Shown in pieces: positions 18,373-26,114 of a stretch of DNA of 64,000 bases. Every line of letters starts with the position of its first letter. Position 1 is the first letter of the stretch. The position numbers and the translations under genes were made by a program. Under the pieces are notes generated by a model. The model saw only the letters and a program-made list of their open reading frames with translations. It ran no database searches and was not told the origin of the DNA. Source of the DNA: Candidatus Dechloromonas phosphorivorans (GTDB taxonomy: Bacteria; Pseudomonadota; Gammaproteobacteria; Burkholderiales; Rhodocyclaceae); assembly GCA_016709495.1 (NCBI GenBank), contig JADJMS010000009.1, positions 1 to 64,000 of the forward strand. The letters run 5' to 3'.

Positions 18373-18718
18373 CTTCTGGTGGGGGGCGGGTCGCGCGGAC
18401 GTAGAGGATGACGGTTATAAAAAGAATTATGGCCAGAATGCTTTCGCCTATGGCGAGTTGCTGTGACAGGCCATGGTCGCTGGTGGCACGGGTCAATCCT
18501 TCCAATATATAGAACTGAACGAACAGCGAAAGCCATTTATAGGTGTAGCGCTTGCCGCGCAGGATGCCGAAAAGTGGGGCAAGCAAAAAGACAGCCTTGA
18601 GGACCAGCCAGGAACCGCCCGGCTTGAGTGGCGACCACCAAAGCTCCCAGCCGAGGCAGAGAAAAATAAGCGCGATCAGGCTGGCGCTGGAAATGAATTG
18701 ATAACGGGCGGCTGTCAC
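18350..18718 (-). CDS. DUF2069 family membrane protein
   Basis: 122 residues with about four hydrophobic helices (SSASLIALIFLCLGWELWW, VLKAVFLLAPLFGILRG, WLSLFVQFYILEGLTRA, SILAIILFITVILYVRA) and a short charged tail. The motif RYTYKWLSLFVQFYILEG is typical of DUF2069, small inner-membrane proteins usually encoded next to wrbA in betaproteobacteria. The start overlaps the wrbA stop by 4 nt. No biochemical role is known to me. Confidence 0.82.
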   Translation of the reverse strand: MTAARYQFISSASLIALIFLCLGWELWWSPLKPGGSWLVLKAVFLLAPLFGILRGKRYTYKWLSLFVQFYILEGLTRATSDHGLSQQLAIGESILAIILFITVILYVRATRPPPEEKAAAAS

Positions 18719-19311
18719 GGTCGACTCAGTTTTTGGGCTAAATTTGCTAATCGCTTGCCTTGCGCGAAAGCGAGGCGGCTTTCTGCATCAGACAGTAGCG
18801 GGTCACCATGGTGTCCGGCAACATGGCTTGCACCATAGGGCGTGCCACCCCCGGTTGTGCCGCTCAAGTCTGGCTCAGTGTAGGGTAGGCCCATGGTCAG
18901 CATGCCGTGGTGCAGCAGCGGTAGCATCATGGAGAGCAGGGTGGCTTCGTTGCCACCGTGCTGGCTGCCGCTTGAGGTAAATACGCAGGCGGGTTTGCCG
19001 ACGAGTGTGCCGTTCTGCCATGCGGCAATGGTGCCGTCCCAGAAATACTTCATTGGCGCCGCCATATTGCCAAAGCGAACCGGGCTACCAAGCGCCAGGC
19101 CAATGCATTCTTCGAGATCGCAGGCTTCAACGTAGGGCGCTCCGCTTTCCGGTACGCCGGGTTCGCTGGCTTCGCAAACGGTTGAAACGCGTGGCACGGT
19201 GCGCAGGCGGGCCTGCATGCCGGGGACCGATTCAATGCCCCGGGCAATGCGCTCGGCCAAGGCGCGAACGGAGCCGCGATGGCTGTAGTAGAGAATGAGT
19301 ATGTCTTGCAT
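18715..19311 (-). CDS. wrbA: WrbA-like NAD(P)H:quinone oxidoreductase (flavodoxin fold)
   Basis: A 198-residue flavodoxin-fold protein. The FMN phosphate loop is ILYYSHRGSVRALAERIARG; the second flavin loop is GSPVRFGNMAAPMKYFWDG, typical of WrbA; and SSGSQHGGNEATLLSMM is the third. WrbA proteins reduce quinones by two electrons and are linked to oxidative-stress defence. The sequence is close to normal length (~200). It is divergent from the YihY-family gene with only 21 nt between starts. Confidence 0.9.
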   Translation of the reverse strand: MQDILILYYSHRGSVRALAERIARGIESVPGMQARLRTVPRVSTVCEASEPGVPESGAPYVEACDLEECIGLALGSPVRFGNMAAPMKYFWDGTIAAWQNGTLVGKPACVFTSSGSQHGGNEATLLSMMLPLLHHGMLTMGLPYTEPDLSGTTGGGTPYGASHVAGHHGDPLLSDAESRLAFAQGKRLANLAQKLSRP

Positions 19312-19332
19312 GGTGGGCTATTATACGGCCCC

Positions 19333-20166
19333 ATGCCGACTCATTCCCGATATCGCCGGACAGTCACCAAGCCTGGCGTAATTCTTTCCATCATTCGCCG
19401 ATTTCGCAGCGAACACATGATGCAGACCAGTTCTGCACTGGCTTTTACGACACTGATGGCACTAGTGCCGCTGGTCACGGTTGTGCTCTCGGTAGCGGAT
19501 GTGGTTCCTTATCTCAATATATTGATCAAGCGACTGGATCTGTTGATTCAGGAAAACCTCCTGCCGGCTGGGGCGGCTAGTACCATCTCGGGAAGCATTG
19601 GTCGCTTTTCCCATCGCGCGCAACAGTTGACCGTTGCTGGCATAGCAATGCTGAGCATCACAGCCTTTATTTTGATGTTTACGATAGAGCGTACCTTCAA
19701 CCACCTTTGGCTGGTTAAACCACGTCCATTCTTTGCGCGCTTGCGTCTTTATGTTTTTGTAATGGCAGTCTGGCCCTTTGTGCTGGCGGCGATAGCGGCA
19801 GTGATTTCATTCACGGTGACCACGTCGCTGGGCTTTTTTGACGAACCGGCATGGATACGCAAATTCGTTCTGAAATCCACCTCAATTGCGATGCTCTGGC
19901 TGTTTTTTTCGTTTCTCTATTACGCGGTTCCCAATGTTCGGGTGCCGCGCCTGAATGCCATGACGGGCGGCGCTTTTGCTGCGCTGGCATTTGCCGGGAT
20001 GCAAAAAGTGTTCGAGCTCTATTTATCCAGTTCGGCTGTTTTGAGCAGTGTTTATGGGGCTTTTGCCGCAGCGCCGGTGTTTCTTGTCTGGTTGCACATG
20101 TCCTGGGCGGTGGTGCTGATCGGCGGTCTGGTCGCGGCTATGGCGTTTCGACCGGCGAAACGTTGA
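19333..20166 (+). CDS. YihY/BrkB-family inner-membrane protein
   Basis: About 277 residues, with six or so transmembrane helices. The family pattern is visible: FRSEHMMQTSSALAFTTLMA near the N-terminus, then LVPLVTVVLSV, a GRFSHRAQQLTVAG loop, FTIERTFNHLWLVK, and a C-terminal YGAFAAAPVFLVWLHMSW. Often misnamed RNase BN, these proteins have no established activity. I place the start at 19333; codons further upstream collide with wrbA. The 3' end overlaps the convergent gene by 29 nt. Confidence 0.87.
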   Translation: MPTHSRYRRTVTKPGVILSIIRRFRSEHMMQTSSALAFTTLMALVPLVTVVLSVADVVPYLNILIKRLDLLIQENLLPAGAASTISGSIGRFSHRAQQLTVAGIAMLSITAFILMFTIERTFNHLWLVKPRPFFARLRLYVFVMAVWPFVLAAIAAVISFTVTTSLGFFDEPAWIRKFVLKSTSIAMLWLFFSFLYYAVPNVRVPRLNAMTGGAFAALAFAGMQKVFELYLSSSAVLSSVYGAFAAAPVFLVWLHMSWAVVLIGGLVAAMAFRPAKR

Positions 20167-21646
20167 AAACCTCAATGCTGGCTGTTTGCTCAGCCAGTTC
20201 GGTGGGGGAAACCTCCCGGATTTCGAGGTTTTCCTTTTCGATTAGTAACACCAGTCTGTTTGCGTTCTCGGGGAGTGATCCGGTGTGAACAACGATCCCG
20301 GCATGTGGTCGTAATGGGGGCATTTTCGGCAGAATAAGTGCGGGAATGTGTTTCGAATCGAGTTCCTGCGGACGTGCCAGTTCAGCGGCAATGACATGAG
20401 AGGCGAGTTGCTGCAAACCGAGCTCAATGTGCTCAGGATTCTCTGATAGTGCCCAGCGTACCAGGCAAACATGCCAGAGTGGCTTGAGTTCGGCTCTTTC
20501 GTCCTTGGCTTGAACGGCAACAATGTCGCCAACCCGGACGCAGGTCGTTTCGCCAGACATGTGCATCAACGAATAACCATCCGGACTTTCGTTGGTTACC
20601 ATCCATTCGCTGATTTCACTGGCTCGTTCAGGTTCGCGAATCAAATGCCATAGTTGTTCAAGGCCGGAACACAGATTTATACGGTAGGACTGACGTCGGC
20701 GAGGGAATTTGCGTTTTGTCGGGTTTCCCCAAAGGGACTGCAGACGGCGCAGAACACCCTGCCCGGCGTGGCTGTCGGCAAAAGCAGGTAAGCCAAGGTT
20801 TGCGGCAGATGCGCCTTGCTCCAGTGCGCTCAGGTGTGCGTTGGCCTGTTGGGCGGAGGAATCCCCAGTCAAAAACAAAACCGGAGTGTCCCCGGGAGGG
20901 GTCCTGCGGACGAGTGCGTGGGCCGGGAAATCACGTTCAAGATCGACCCAGAATATGCCATTGCAATCGTTGGGTGTCGTTTCCAGAATCTGGACAGGTT
21001 TAAGGCTGGACTCAACGTATTCAACAATGAATTCAAGTTCTCTGGCACAAAATGAGGCGGGCTGGGCCATTGCAGCCAGCAGCGTACCGGCATAAACTTT
21101 TTCCAGCGAAACGCTGTGGTTCTGGCTGGAAGTGTTGTGCACGCCAAGCCGGCGAGCTGAGTGAAAGGCTGAGTGTAATTTTTGCCAGAGCCCCGCTGGG
21201 TTGGGTGCTGCGGCAAGGTGGCTGATCCTGATATGCCAAGCCAGGCACTGTGTAATATGGATCAAAGTTGCCTGTGGTGGCGATGATGCCGGTGTTCCTT
21301 GCGGGTCGAAAAGTTCGGCAAGCGTATTGAAATATTCTTGGGTCAGTGCCTCAAGTAAATCTTGAGTAATGCGCACCCGCTGCCTGATTTTACGTGAGAC
21401 AGGCAGGTTTATCTCTAGCAGTTTTGGGAGTTCGGCAAAGACAACCCGCCTTGTTTCCTTGTAGATCAAGTCAAGTATCTTCAGACGCTGCCGGGTTGGT
21501 GCTGGTGTGTCGCGCAGGAGCAGAAGTTGCCTTAGCAACTGTTCGGCATCGTCGGAACCAGATCGACCGTTAGCCAACTGCAGCCATTCGAAAATGGCCA
21601 GCAGGTTGTGTTCAGTCAAAGAAGATGGCGTTGCTTCTTGATTCAT
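20138..21646 (-). CDS. Possible PilZ-domain (c-di-GMP-binding) protein
   Basis: A 502-residue cytoplasmic protein. The N-terminal ~300 residues are mostly helical and unrecognised (NLLAIFEWLQLANGRS, LLLLRDTPAPTRQRLKILDL). The stretch KFPRRRQSYRINLCSGLEQLW followed by SEWMVTNESPDGYSLMHMSG resembles an Rxxx-R/D-x-S-x2-G PilZ arrangement, although the canonical second motif reads NESPDGYSL instead of D-x-S-x2-G. It may therefore bind cyclic di-GMP or be a degenerate relative. The C-terminal region has a beta-rich ALILPKMPPLRPHAGIV stretch. Assignment is tentative; the gene stands alone. Confidence 0.6.
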   Translation of the reverse strand: MNQEATPSSLTEHNLLAIFEWLQLANGRSGSDDAEQLLRQLLLLRDTPAPTRQRLKILDLIYKETRRVVFAELPKLLEINLPVSRKIRQRVRITQDLLEALTQEYFNTLAELFDPQGTPASSPPQATLIHITQCLAWHIRISHLAAAPNPAGLWQKLHSAFHSARRLGVHNTSSQNHSVSLEKVYAGTLLAAMAQPASFCARELEFIVEYVESSLKPVQILETTPNDCNGIFWVDLERDFPAHALVRRTPPGDTPVLFLTGDSSAQQANAHLSALEQGASAANLGLPAFADSHAGQGVLRRLQSLWGNPTKRKFPRRRQSYRINLCSGLEQLWHLIREPERASEISEWMVTNESPDGYSLMHMSGETTCVRVGDIVAVQAKDERAELKPLWHVCLVRWALSENPEHIELGLQQLASHVIAAELARPQELDSKHIPALILPKMPPLRPHAGIVVHTGSLPENANRLVLLIEKENLEIREVSPTELAEQTASIEVFNVSPVETP

Positions 21647-21767
21647 GTGTTGAGCGAGGATAGCGAATATTCCCCGAATTGACTACGGTTACTGGGTGCT
21701 ACAAGCAATGATTTTGATCTTATTTCTCCGGTGTGCTGCCGTGGGTTCGCTCTATACTCCGCATTGC

Positions 21768-21795
21768 TTGTATTTCCTTGATTCCGCGATATAAT
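21768..21795 (+). promoter_or_regulatory. Sigma-70 promoter of the rpsP operon
   Basis: A perfect -10 box TATAAT (21790-21795) with a -35 candidate TTGTAT (21768-21773) at 16-bp spacing, 36 nt upstream of the rpsP start. A GC-rich CTCGGG discriminator follows the -10, as expected for a growth-regulated ribosomal promoter. Confidence 0.75.
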
Positions 21796-21830
21796 CTCGG
21801 GTCTTTTTTCCAGCTAACGAAAGAATCACG

Positions 21831-22085
21831 ATGGTTGTTATTCGTCTTGCCCGTAGCGGCGCCAAGAAGCGTCCTTTCTACAACATGGTTGTTACCGACT
21901 CCCGCAATCGCCGTGATGGCCGTTTCGTTGAGCGTATCGGCTTCTACAACCCGGTTGCTGCTGCCAATGAAGAAGGTTTGCGCGTTGCCCTGGATCGTCT
22001 GACCTACTGGCAGGGTACTGGCGCTCAGTTGTCGCCGACCGCTGCTCGTCTGGTCAAGCAATACGTCGCCAAACAAGCTGCCTGA
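21831..22085 (+). CDS. rpsP: 30S ribosomal protein S16
   Basis: 84 residues with the S16 signature at the start (MVVIRLARSGAKKRPFYNMV) and the ERIGFYNPVA motif. It is a component of the small ribosomal subunit needed for its assembly. It is first in the conserved rpsP-rimM-trmD-rplS operon, with a clear promoter upstream. Confidence 0.98.
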   Translation: MVVIRLARSGAKKRPFYNMVVTDSRNRRDGRFVERIGFYNPVAAANEEGLRVALDRLTYWQGTGAQLSPTAARLVKQYVAKQAA

Positions 22086-22113
22086 GTAATTTTCAGCCTT
22101 GTCCAGTAGCGAG

Positions 22114-22611
22114 ATGGTTGTATTAGGGCGGCTTGCCGACCCTTACGGAATTCTCGGCTGGATCTGGTTGTACCCCTTTGGCGATGATCCGCTGACTTGG
22201 GCTGAAGCACCAAGGTGGTGGGTGGCAAAAGAAGGTGAGCCATGGCGCGAATGCGGGCTGAAAGGTCTGAAAGTGCATGGCAAAGGTCTAGTTGTTGCGC
22301 TGGACTGCATTCCTGATCGCTCGACTGCTGAGTCGATGAAGGGGGTTTTGGTTGGTATGCCACGCGATGCGTTGCCTGCTACCAAAAAAGATGAGTTTTA
22401 CTGGGACGATTTGATCGGCCTGGATGTGGTCAATGCGGCGGATGAGTGTCTGGGCAAGGTGGTCGGATTGCTCGAAACGGGTGCCAATGCGGTATTGCGG
22501 GTTGCTGCAGATGGTCAGGCTGAGCGTCTGCTGCCTTTTGTTTCGTCAGTTGTGCTGACGGTCGATAAAAAGGCAGGCCAGATCAGGGTGGAGTGGGGCA
22601 GCGACTGGTGA
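22114..22611 (+). CDS. rimM: Ribosome maturation factor RimM
   Basis: About 165 residues. The N-terminal RimM domain starts MVVLGRLADPYGILGWIWLY and has the KVHGKGLVVALDCIPDRSTAE segment; the C-terminal PRC-barrel has EFYWDDLIGLDVVNA and ERLLPFVSSVVLTVD. RimM binds S19 and helps 30S head assembly. I use the ATG at 22114; a TTG at 22099 could add five residues. Its stop overlaps the trmD start (GTGA). Confidence 0.94.
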   Translation: MVVLGRLADPYGILGWIWLYPFGDDPLTWAEAPRWWVAKEGEPWRECGLKGLKVHGKGLVVALDCIPDRSTAESMKGVLVGMPRDALPATKKDEFYWDDLIGLDVVNAADECLGKVVGLLETGANAVLRVAADGQAERLLPFVSSVVLTVDKKAGQIRVEWGSDW

Positions 22612-23372
22612 TCCGGTTTGACTGCGTAACACTCTTCCCGGAGATGTTCGCCGCGGTAACGGAAAGTGGCATAACTCGCCGGGCTCTGGAAGAGCAGCGC
22701 TGGGCGTGGCAAGGCTGGAATCCTCGTGATTTTGCCGAAAATGCCTGGCGTCGGGTGGATGATCGCCCTTTCGGGGGTGGGCCGGGCATGCTGATGCAGC
22801 CTGGGCCACTGGAGAAAGCGATTGCCGCGGCCAAGTTGGAACAGCGTGCGGCAGGACTGGCGAAGAGCCGGGTTATCTACCTTTCGCCGCAGGGGGCACC
22901 ACTGACCCATGAACGGGTGATGCAGTTGGCGACTGGTGAAGAAGGCTTGATTCTTCTTTGCGGGCGTTATGAAGGAATTGACGAGCGGCTGATCGAGCGC
23001 TGTGTCGATGAAGAAATTTCGATCGGGGATTTTGTGCTTTCCGGTGGCGAGTTGCCGGCGATGGCTCTGATTGACGTTGTTGTCCGCCAGTTGCCGGGGG
23101 TGCTTGGTGATGCCGCTTCGGCGGTTGAGGATTCATTTGTTGGTGGTTTGCTGGATTGTCCGCACTACACCCGCCCAGAGATTTACGAGGGCGTGGCGGT
23201 GCCGGATGTCTTGATTTCAGGTGACCACAAAAAAATTCGTCGCTGGCGACTTAAACAGTCGTTGGCGAGAACCCGGAAGCGCCGGCCGGATTTACTGGCG
23301 CACCGCGCATTAAGCGCGGAAGAAACGCAACTACTCACGGAAATTTCCGGAGAGGAGCAATGCGGTGAGTAA
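22608..23372 (+). CDS. trmD: tRNA (guanine-N1-)-methyltransferase
   Basis: A 254-residue SPOUT-family enzyme that makes m1G37 in tRNA and prevents frameshifting. Motifs: FDCVTLFPEMFAAVTESGI at the start, RPFGGGPGMLMQPGPLEKAI, LLCGRYEGIDERLIERCVDE (knot), and SIGDFVLSGGELPAMALIDV. I start at the GTG overlapping the rimM stop, which gives the normal N-terminus. Confidence 0.95.
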   Translation: MIRFDCVTLFPEMFAAVTESGITRRALEEQRWAWQGWNPRDFAENAWRRVDDRPFGGGPGMLMQPGPLEKAIAAAKLEQRAAGLAKSRVIYLSPQGAPLTHERVMQLATGEEGLILLCGRYEGIDERLIERCVDEEISIGDFVLSGGELPAMALIDVVVRQLPGVLGDAASAVEDSFVGGLLDCPHYTRPEIYEGVAVPDVLISGDHKKIRRWRLKQSLARTRKRRPDLLAHRALSAEETQLLTEISGEEQCGE

Positions 23373-23397
23373 GTGTTTATAAATTAGAGGATCTCAC

Positions 23398-23778
23398 ATG
23401 AACCTGATTCAACAGCTGGAACAAGAAGAAATTGCCCGCTTGGGCAAGACCCTCCCTGACTTCGCACCGGGCGACACCATTGTCGTTCAAGTGAAGGTTA
23501 AGGAAGGCACGCGCGAGCGTCTGCAGGCTTACGAAGGTGTTGTTATCGCCAAGCGTAACCGTGGTTTGAATTCCGCTTTCACCGTTCGCAAGATTTCATC
23601 TGGCGAAGGTGTCGAGCGTACTTTCCAGACCTATTCCCCGCTGGTCGCTTCCGTTGAAGTGAAGCGTCGTGGTGATGTACGTCGCGCCAAGCTGTACTAC
23701 CTGCGCGAGCGTTCAGGCAAGTCCGCACGTATCAAGGAAAAGCTGGTCCGCAAGGTCAAGCCGGGCATTGCTGCTTAA
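23398..23778 (+). CDS. rplS: 50S ribosomal protein L19
   Basis: 126 residues with the L19 pattern: LEQEEIARLGKTLPDFAPGD, RERLQAYEGVVIAKRNRGLN, and KLYYLRERSGKSARIKEKLV. It sits at the 30S-50S interface. Last gene of the operon, followed by a strong terminator. Confidence 0.98.
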   Translation: MNLIQQLEQEEIARLGKTLPDFAPGDTIVVQVKVKEGTRERLQAYEGVVIAKRNRGLNSAFTVRKISSGEGVERTFQTYSPLVASVEVKRRGDVRRAKLYYLRERSGKSARIKEKLVRKVKPGIAA

Positions 23779-23798
23779 GCGACTGCTTGAAGATCAAG

Positions 23799-23825
23799 AA
23801 AACGGGTGCTTCGGCACCCGTTTTT
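23799..23825. terminator. Rho-independent terminator after rplS (UUCG loop)
   Basis: An 11-bp stem AAAACGGGTGC / GCACCCGTTTT around a TTCG tetraloop, followed by T's; the leading A's make it active in both directions, so it can also end the convergent paaY gene. Confidence 0.9.
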
Positions 23826-23836
23826 GTTGGTGACAA

Positions 23837-24454
23837 TTATTTGTCGCGGTTCTTCAATTCGGTCAACGGCACGACATCCGGCATTTCGATGCGCTTGCGA
23901 TCCGGCTCGACTGCACTTAATGGCGTAGTTTCAACCAGGGTTGCCAGGCAGCGCCGGGTCAGTTCCTGATACGTCCTGGTGCCGTCTGCCTTCCAGGCCA
24001 TTTCTTCTGCTGATAGTAGTCGAATGACCTTGGCCGGGACACCTGCAACCAGAGTCTGCGGTGGCACCATCTGGCTGGCCTTGACGAAAGCCGAGGCGGC
24101 AACGATGCTCGATTCGCCGATGACGGCGTTGTCCATAATGACCGCATTCATGCCGATCAGGGCATTCTTGCCAATGCGGCAGCCATGCAAAACAGCGCCG
24201 TGACCGATGTGGCCATTTTCCTCGACAACGGTATCGGTGCCTGGAAAGCCGTGCATGACACAGGTGTCCTGCAAGTTGGCTCCTGCTTCCAGAATCAGCC
24301 GGCCAAAATCGCCGCGCAGGCTGGCACAAGGGCCGACATAACAGTTTGGTCCAACAATGACGTCACCGATCAGTACGGCGCTAGGGTGTACGTAGGCGCT
24401 GGGATCAACGACGGGGACGATGCCATCAATGGCGTAAACGCGTAACTTTGACAT
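23837..24454 (-). CDS. paaY: PaaY-like gamma-carbonic-anhydrase-fold protein
   Basis: A 205-residue left-handed beta-helix (hexapeptide repeat) protein. The run VHPSAVLIGDVIVGPNCYVG, LRGDFGRLILEAGANLQDTC and GHIGHGAVLHGCRIGKNALI places the three metal-ligand histidines and closely parallels E. coli PaaY. PaaY is reported as a thioesterase or housekeeping protein of phenylacetate catabolism. The nearby paa operon supports that name over a generic carbonic anhydrase. It is divergent from the IclR regulator. Confidence 0.82.
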   Translation of the reverse strand: MSKLRVYAIDGIVPVVDPSAYVHPSAVLIGDVIVGPNCYVGPCASLRGDFGRLILEAGANLQDTCVMHGFPGTDTVVEENGHIGHGAVLHGCRIGKNALIGMNAVIMDNAVIGESSIVAASAFVKASQMVPPQTLVAGVPAKVIRLLSAEEMAWKADGTRTYQELTRRCLATLVETTPLSAVEPDRKRIEMPDVVPLTELKNRDK

Positions 24455-24527
24455 GGGTAAATGATTTCCTTTGCTTTGCTGGATTATTATGGAACCAGTT
24501 GTGAATAACAGAATTCAGGGAGCGATC

Positions 24528-25325
24528 ATGAGTGATGAGTTAGAAGGCAAACATGGCGTCCAGTCGCTGGAAATCGGCATGGGGATTTTGCGGGCGATGG
24601 CCAATGGGCAACGTTCGATGATGCTCAAGGATATTGCGGCGGCGGCGGATATGCCGGCTTCCAAGGCGCATCGCTATCTGGTCAGCCTGATTCGCGCCGG
24701 CTTGGTCGATCAGGATCCGATGACCTCGCGTTACGACCTCGGCACATTTGCCCTCAATCTTGGTTTGGTCGCGTTGGATCGATTGGATCGTGTGCGGCTT
24801 GGTCTGAACGTCATCGCTGAAATGCGCGATGAAATTAATCAGACCACCGCGCTGGCAGTGTGGGGCGATCAAGGGCCGGTGATTGTGCGCTGGGAGCGTC
24901 CGCGCCGACCGATCACAGTCAATGTGATTACCGGCACGGTGCTCGATTTGCTGATGTCGGCTACGGGTCGTGTTTTTGCTGCCTGGATGCCGAAGAAAAT
25001 CATTACACCGTTGATCGCCGACGAGTTGAAGCACGCTCCGTTGCCTCCGGAACTGAAGAGCAAGGCGGCGGTTGAGGCGCTGTTGACGCAGATTCGCGCC
25101 CAAGGCTATGCAGCAACCAACGGCCAGCACAAGGTGCCGGGCGTTGAGGCGGTGGCGGCGCCGGTTTTCAACTTCAAGAATGAAATCACCATGGTTGTGT
25201 TGGTGGTCGGTGTGCAAGGCATGTTCGATATCAGTCCTGAAGGTGAAGTGGTTAAAGGAGTGATTCGTCATGCCCAGTCCTTGTCGCTGCGCCTGGGGGC
25301 AAATGGCGTACCGCAGCAGCCATAA
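24528..25325 (+). CDS. IclR-family transcriptional regulator
   Basis: 265 residues. An N-terminal winged helix-turn-helix (QSLEIGMGILRAMANGQRSM, LKDIAAAADMPASKAHRYLV) is followed by the IclR effector-binding domain (from ~85; TVNVITGTVLDLLMSATGRV, QGYAATNGQHKVPGVEAVAA). The start at 24528 follows a GGGAG site. It stands between paaY and the end of the paa operon, so it is the only regulator in the catabolic island and a candidate to control it, though target and effector are not shown by the sequence. The stop is immediately followed by the convergent hydratase gene. Confidence 0.88.
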   Translation: MSDELEGKHGVQSLEIGMGILRAMANGQRSMMLKDIAAAADMPASKAHRYLVSLIRAGLVDQDPMTSRYDLGTFALNLGLVALDRLDRVRLGLNVIAEMRDEINQTTALAVWGDQGPVIVRWERPRRPITVNVITGTVLDLLMSATGRVFAAWMPKKIITPLIADELKHAPLPPELKSKAAVEALLTQIRAQGYAATNGQHKVPGVEAVAAPVFNFKNEITMVVLVVGVQGMFDISPEGEVVKGVIRHAQSLSLRLGANGVPQQP

Positions 25326-25326
25326 G

Positions 25327-26106
25327 TTAAATCCAGTTCGGCGGCCGCTTTTCAAGGAAAGCAGCAATGCCTTCCTTTGCTTCACAAGTAGCGCGTTGGC
25401 GGGCGATGCGTTGCGCGGTTTCCTCGCTGATATTTTTATCGATGGTTTTGCCGTTGACCGTAACAATGAGGTCTTTGGCTGCTTTTTGCGCTTGCGGACC
25501 GCCTTGTAGCAGGGCATCGACCAGTTTGGCTATGCAATTGTCGAGTTCCGCTAGTGGCACGACCTCGCCAACCAGTCCGATGGTCAAGGCACGCTCTGCA
25601 CTGATCCGCTCGGCGCTCTGAAAGTAGCGCAGGGCATGGCGTGGGCCGATAGCGCGCAGCACGTAGGGGCTGATTGCCGAGGGAATGATGCCGAACTTCA
25701 CTTCCGAGGTTGAAAATACGGCATCGCTGCTGGCGATAGCCATGTCGCAAGCAGCGGTCAGGCCGGTGCCGCCGCCCAGCGCAGCGCCTTGAACGCGAGC
25801 AATGGTGGGCTTGCTCATTTCCGAGAGTGTGCGCAGCATGTTGGCGAATTTGCGGGCATCTTCGACGTTCTGCTCGTGGGTGAATTGTGAAGCGCGCTTC
25901 ATCCAGTTGAGGTCGGCGCCCGCCGAAAAATGCTTGCCGCGACCGGCGAGGACAACGACCCGGACGCTGGCGTCGGCATCAAGTTCCGCGCAGGCGGCAG
26001 CCAGTTCGGCGATCAGTTGCTCGTCAAAGGCGTTGAGAACGGCCGGGCGGTTCATCCAAATGGTGGCGATCTTGCCGGCGCGTTCGATTTCAAGGGTTTC
26101 GTACAT
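25327..26106 (-). CDS. Enoyl-CoA hydratase/isomerase family protein (possible PaaF; LiuC-like)
   Basis: About 259 residues of the crotonase fold. The oxyanion-hole segments are FSAGADLNWMKRA and GAALGGGTGLTAACDMA, and the tail reads EGIAAFLEKRPPNW. The DLNWMKR signature and the PPNW ending are most like methylglutaconyl-CoA hydratases (LiuC). It is last in the paa operon (8 nt after paaE), where a 2,3-dehydroadipyl-CoA hydratase (PaaF) is expected, and no other hydratase of that kind is seen. I therefore infer it may serve as PaaF. The start at 26106 excludes an upstream extension that overlaps paaE. Confidence 0.82.
   Translation of the reverse strand: MYETLEIERAGKIATIWMNRPAVLNAFDEQLIAELAAACAELDADASVRVVVLAGRGKHFSAGADLNWMKRASQFTHEQNVEDARKFANMLRTLSEMSKPTIARVQGAALGGGTGLTAACDMAIASSDAVFSTSEVKFGIIPSAISPYVLRAIGPRHALRYFQSAERISAERALTIGLVGEVVPLAELDNCIAKLVDALLQGGPQAQKAAKDLIVTVNGKTIDKNISEETAQRIARQRATCEAKEGIAAFLEKRPPNWI
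25453..25465 (-). repeat. Dispersed 12-mer copy (GTTGACCGTAACA)
   Basis: Exact copy inside the enoyl-CoA hydratase gene; on the coding strand it reads TGTTACGGTCAAC, translated within IVTVNG. Confidence 0.7.
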
Positions 26107-26114
26107 GGCGGTGC

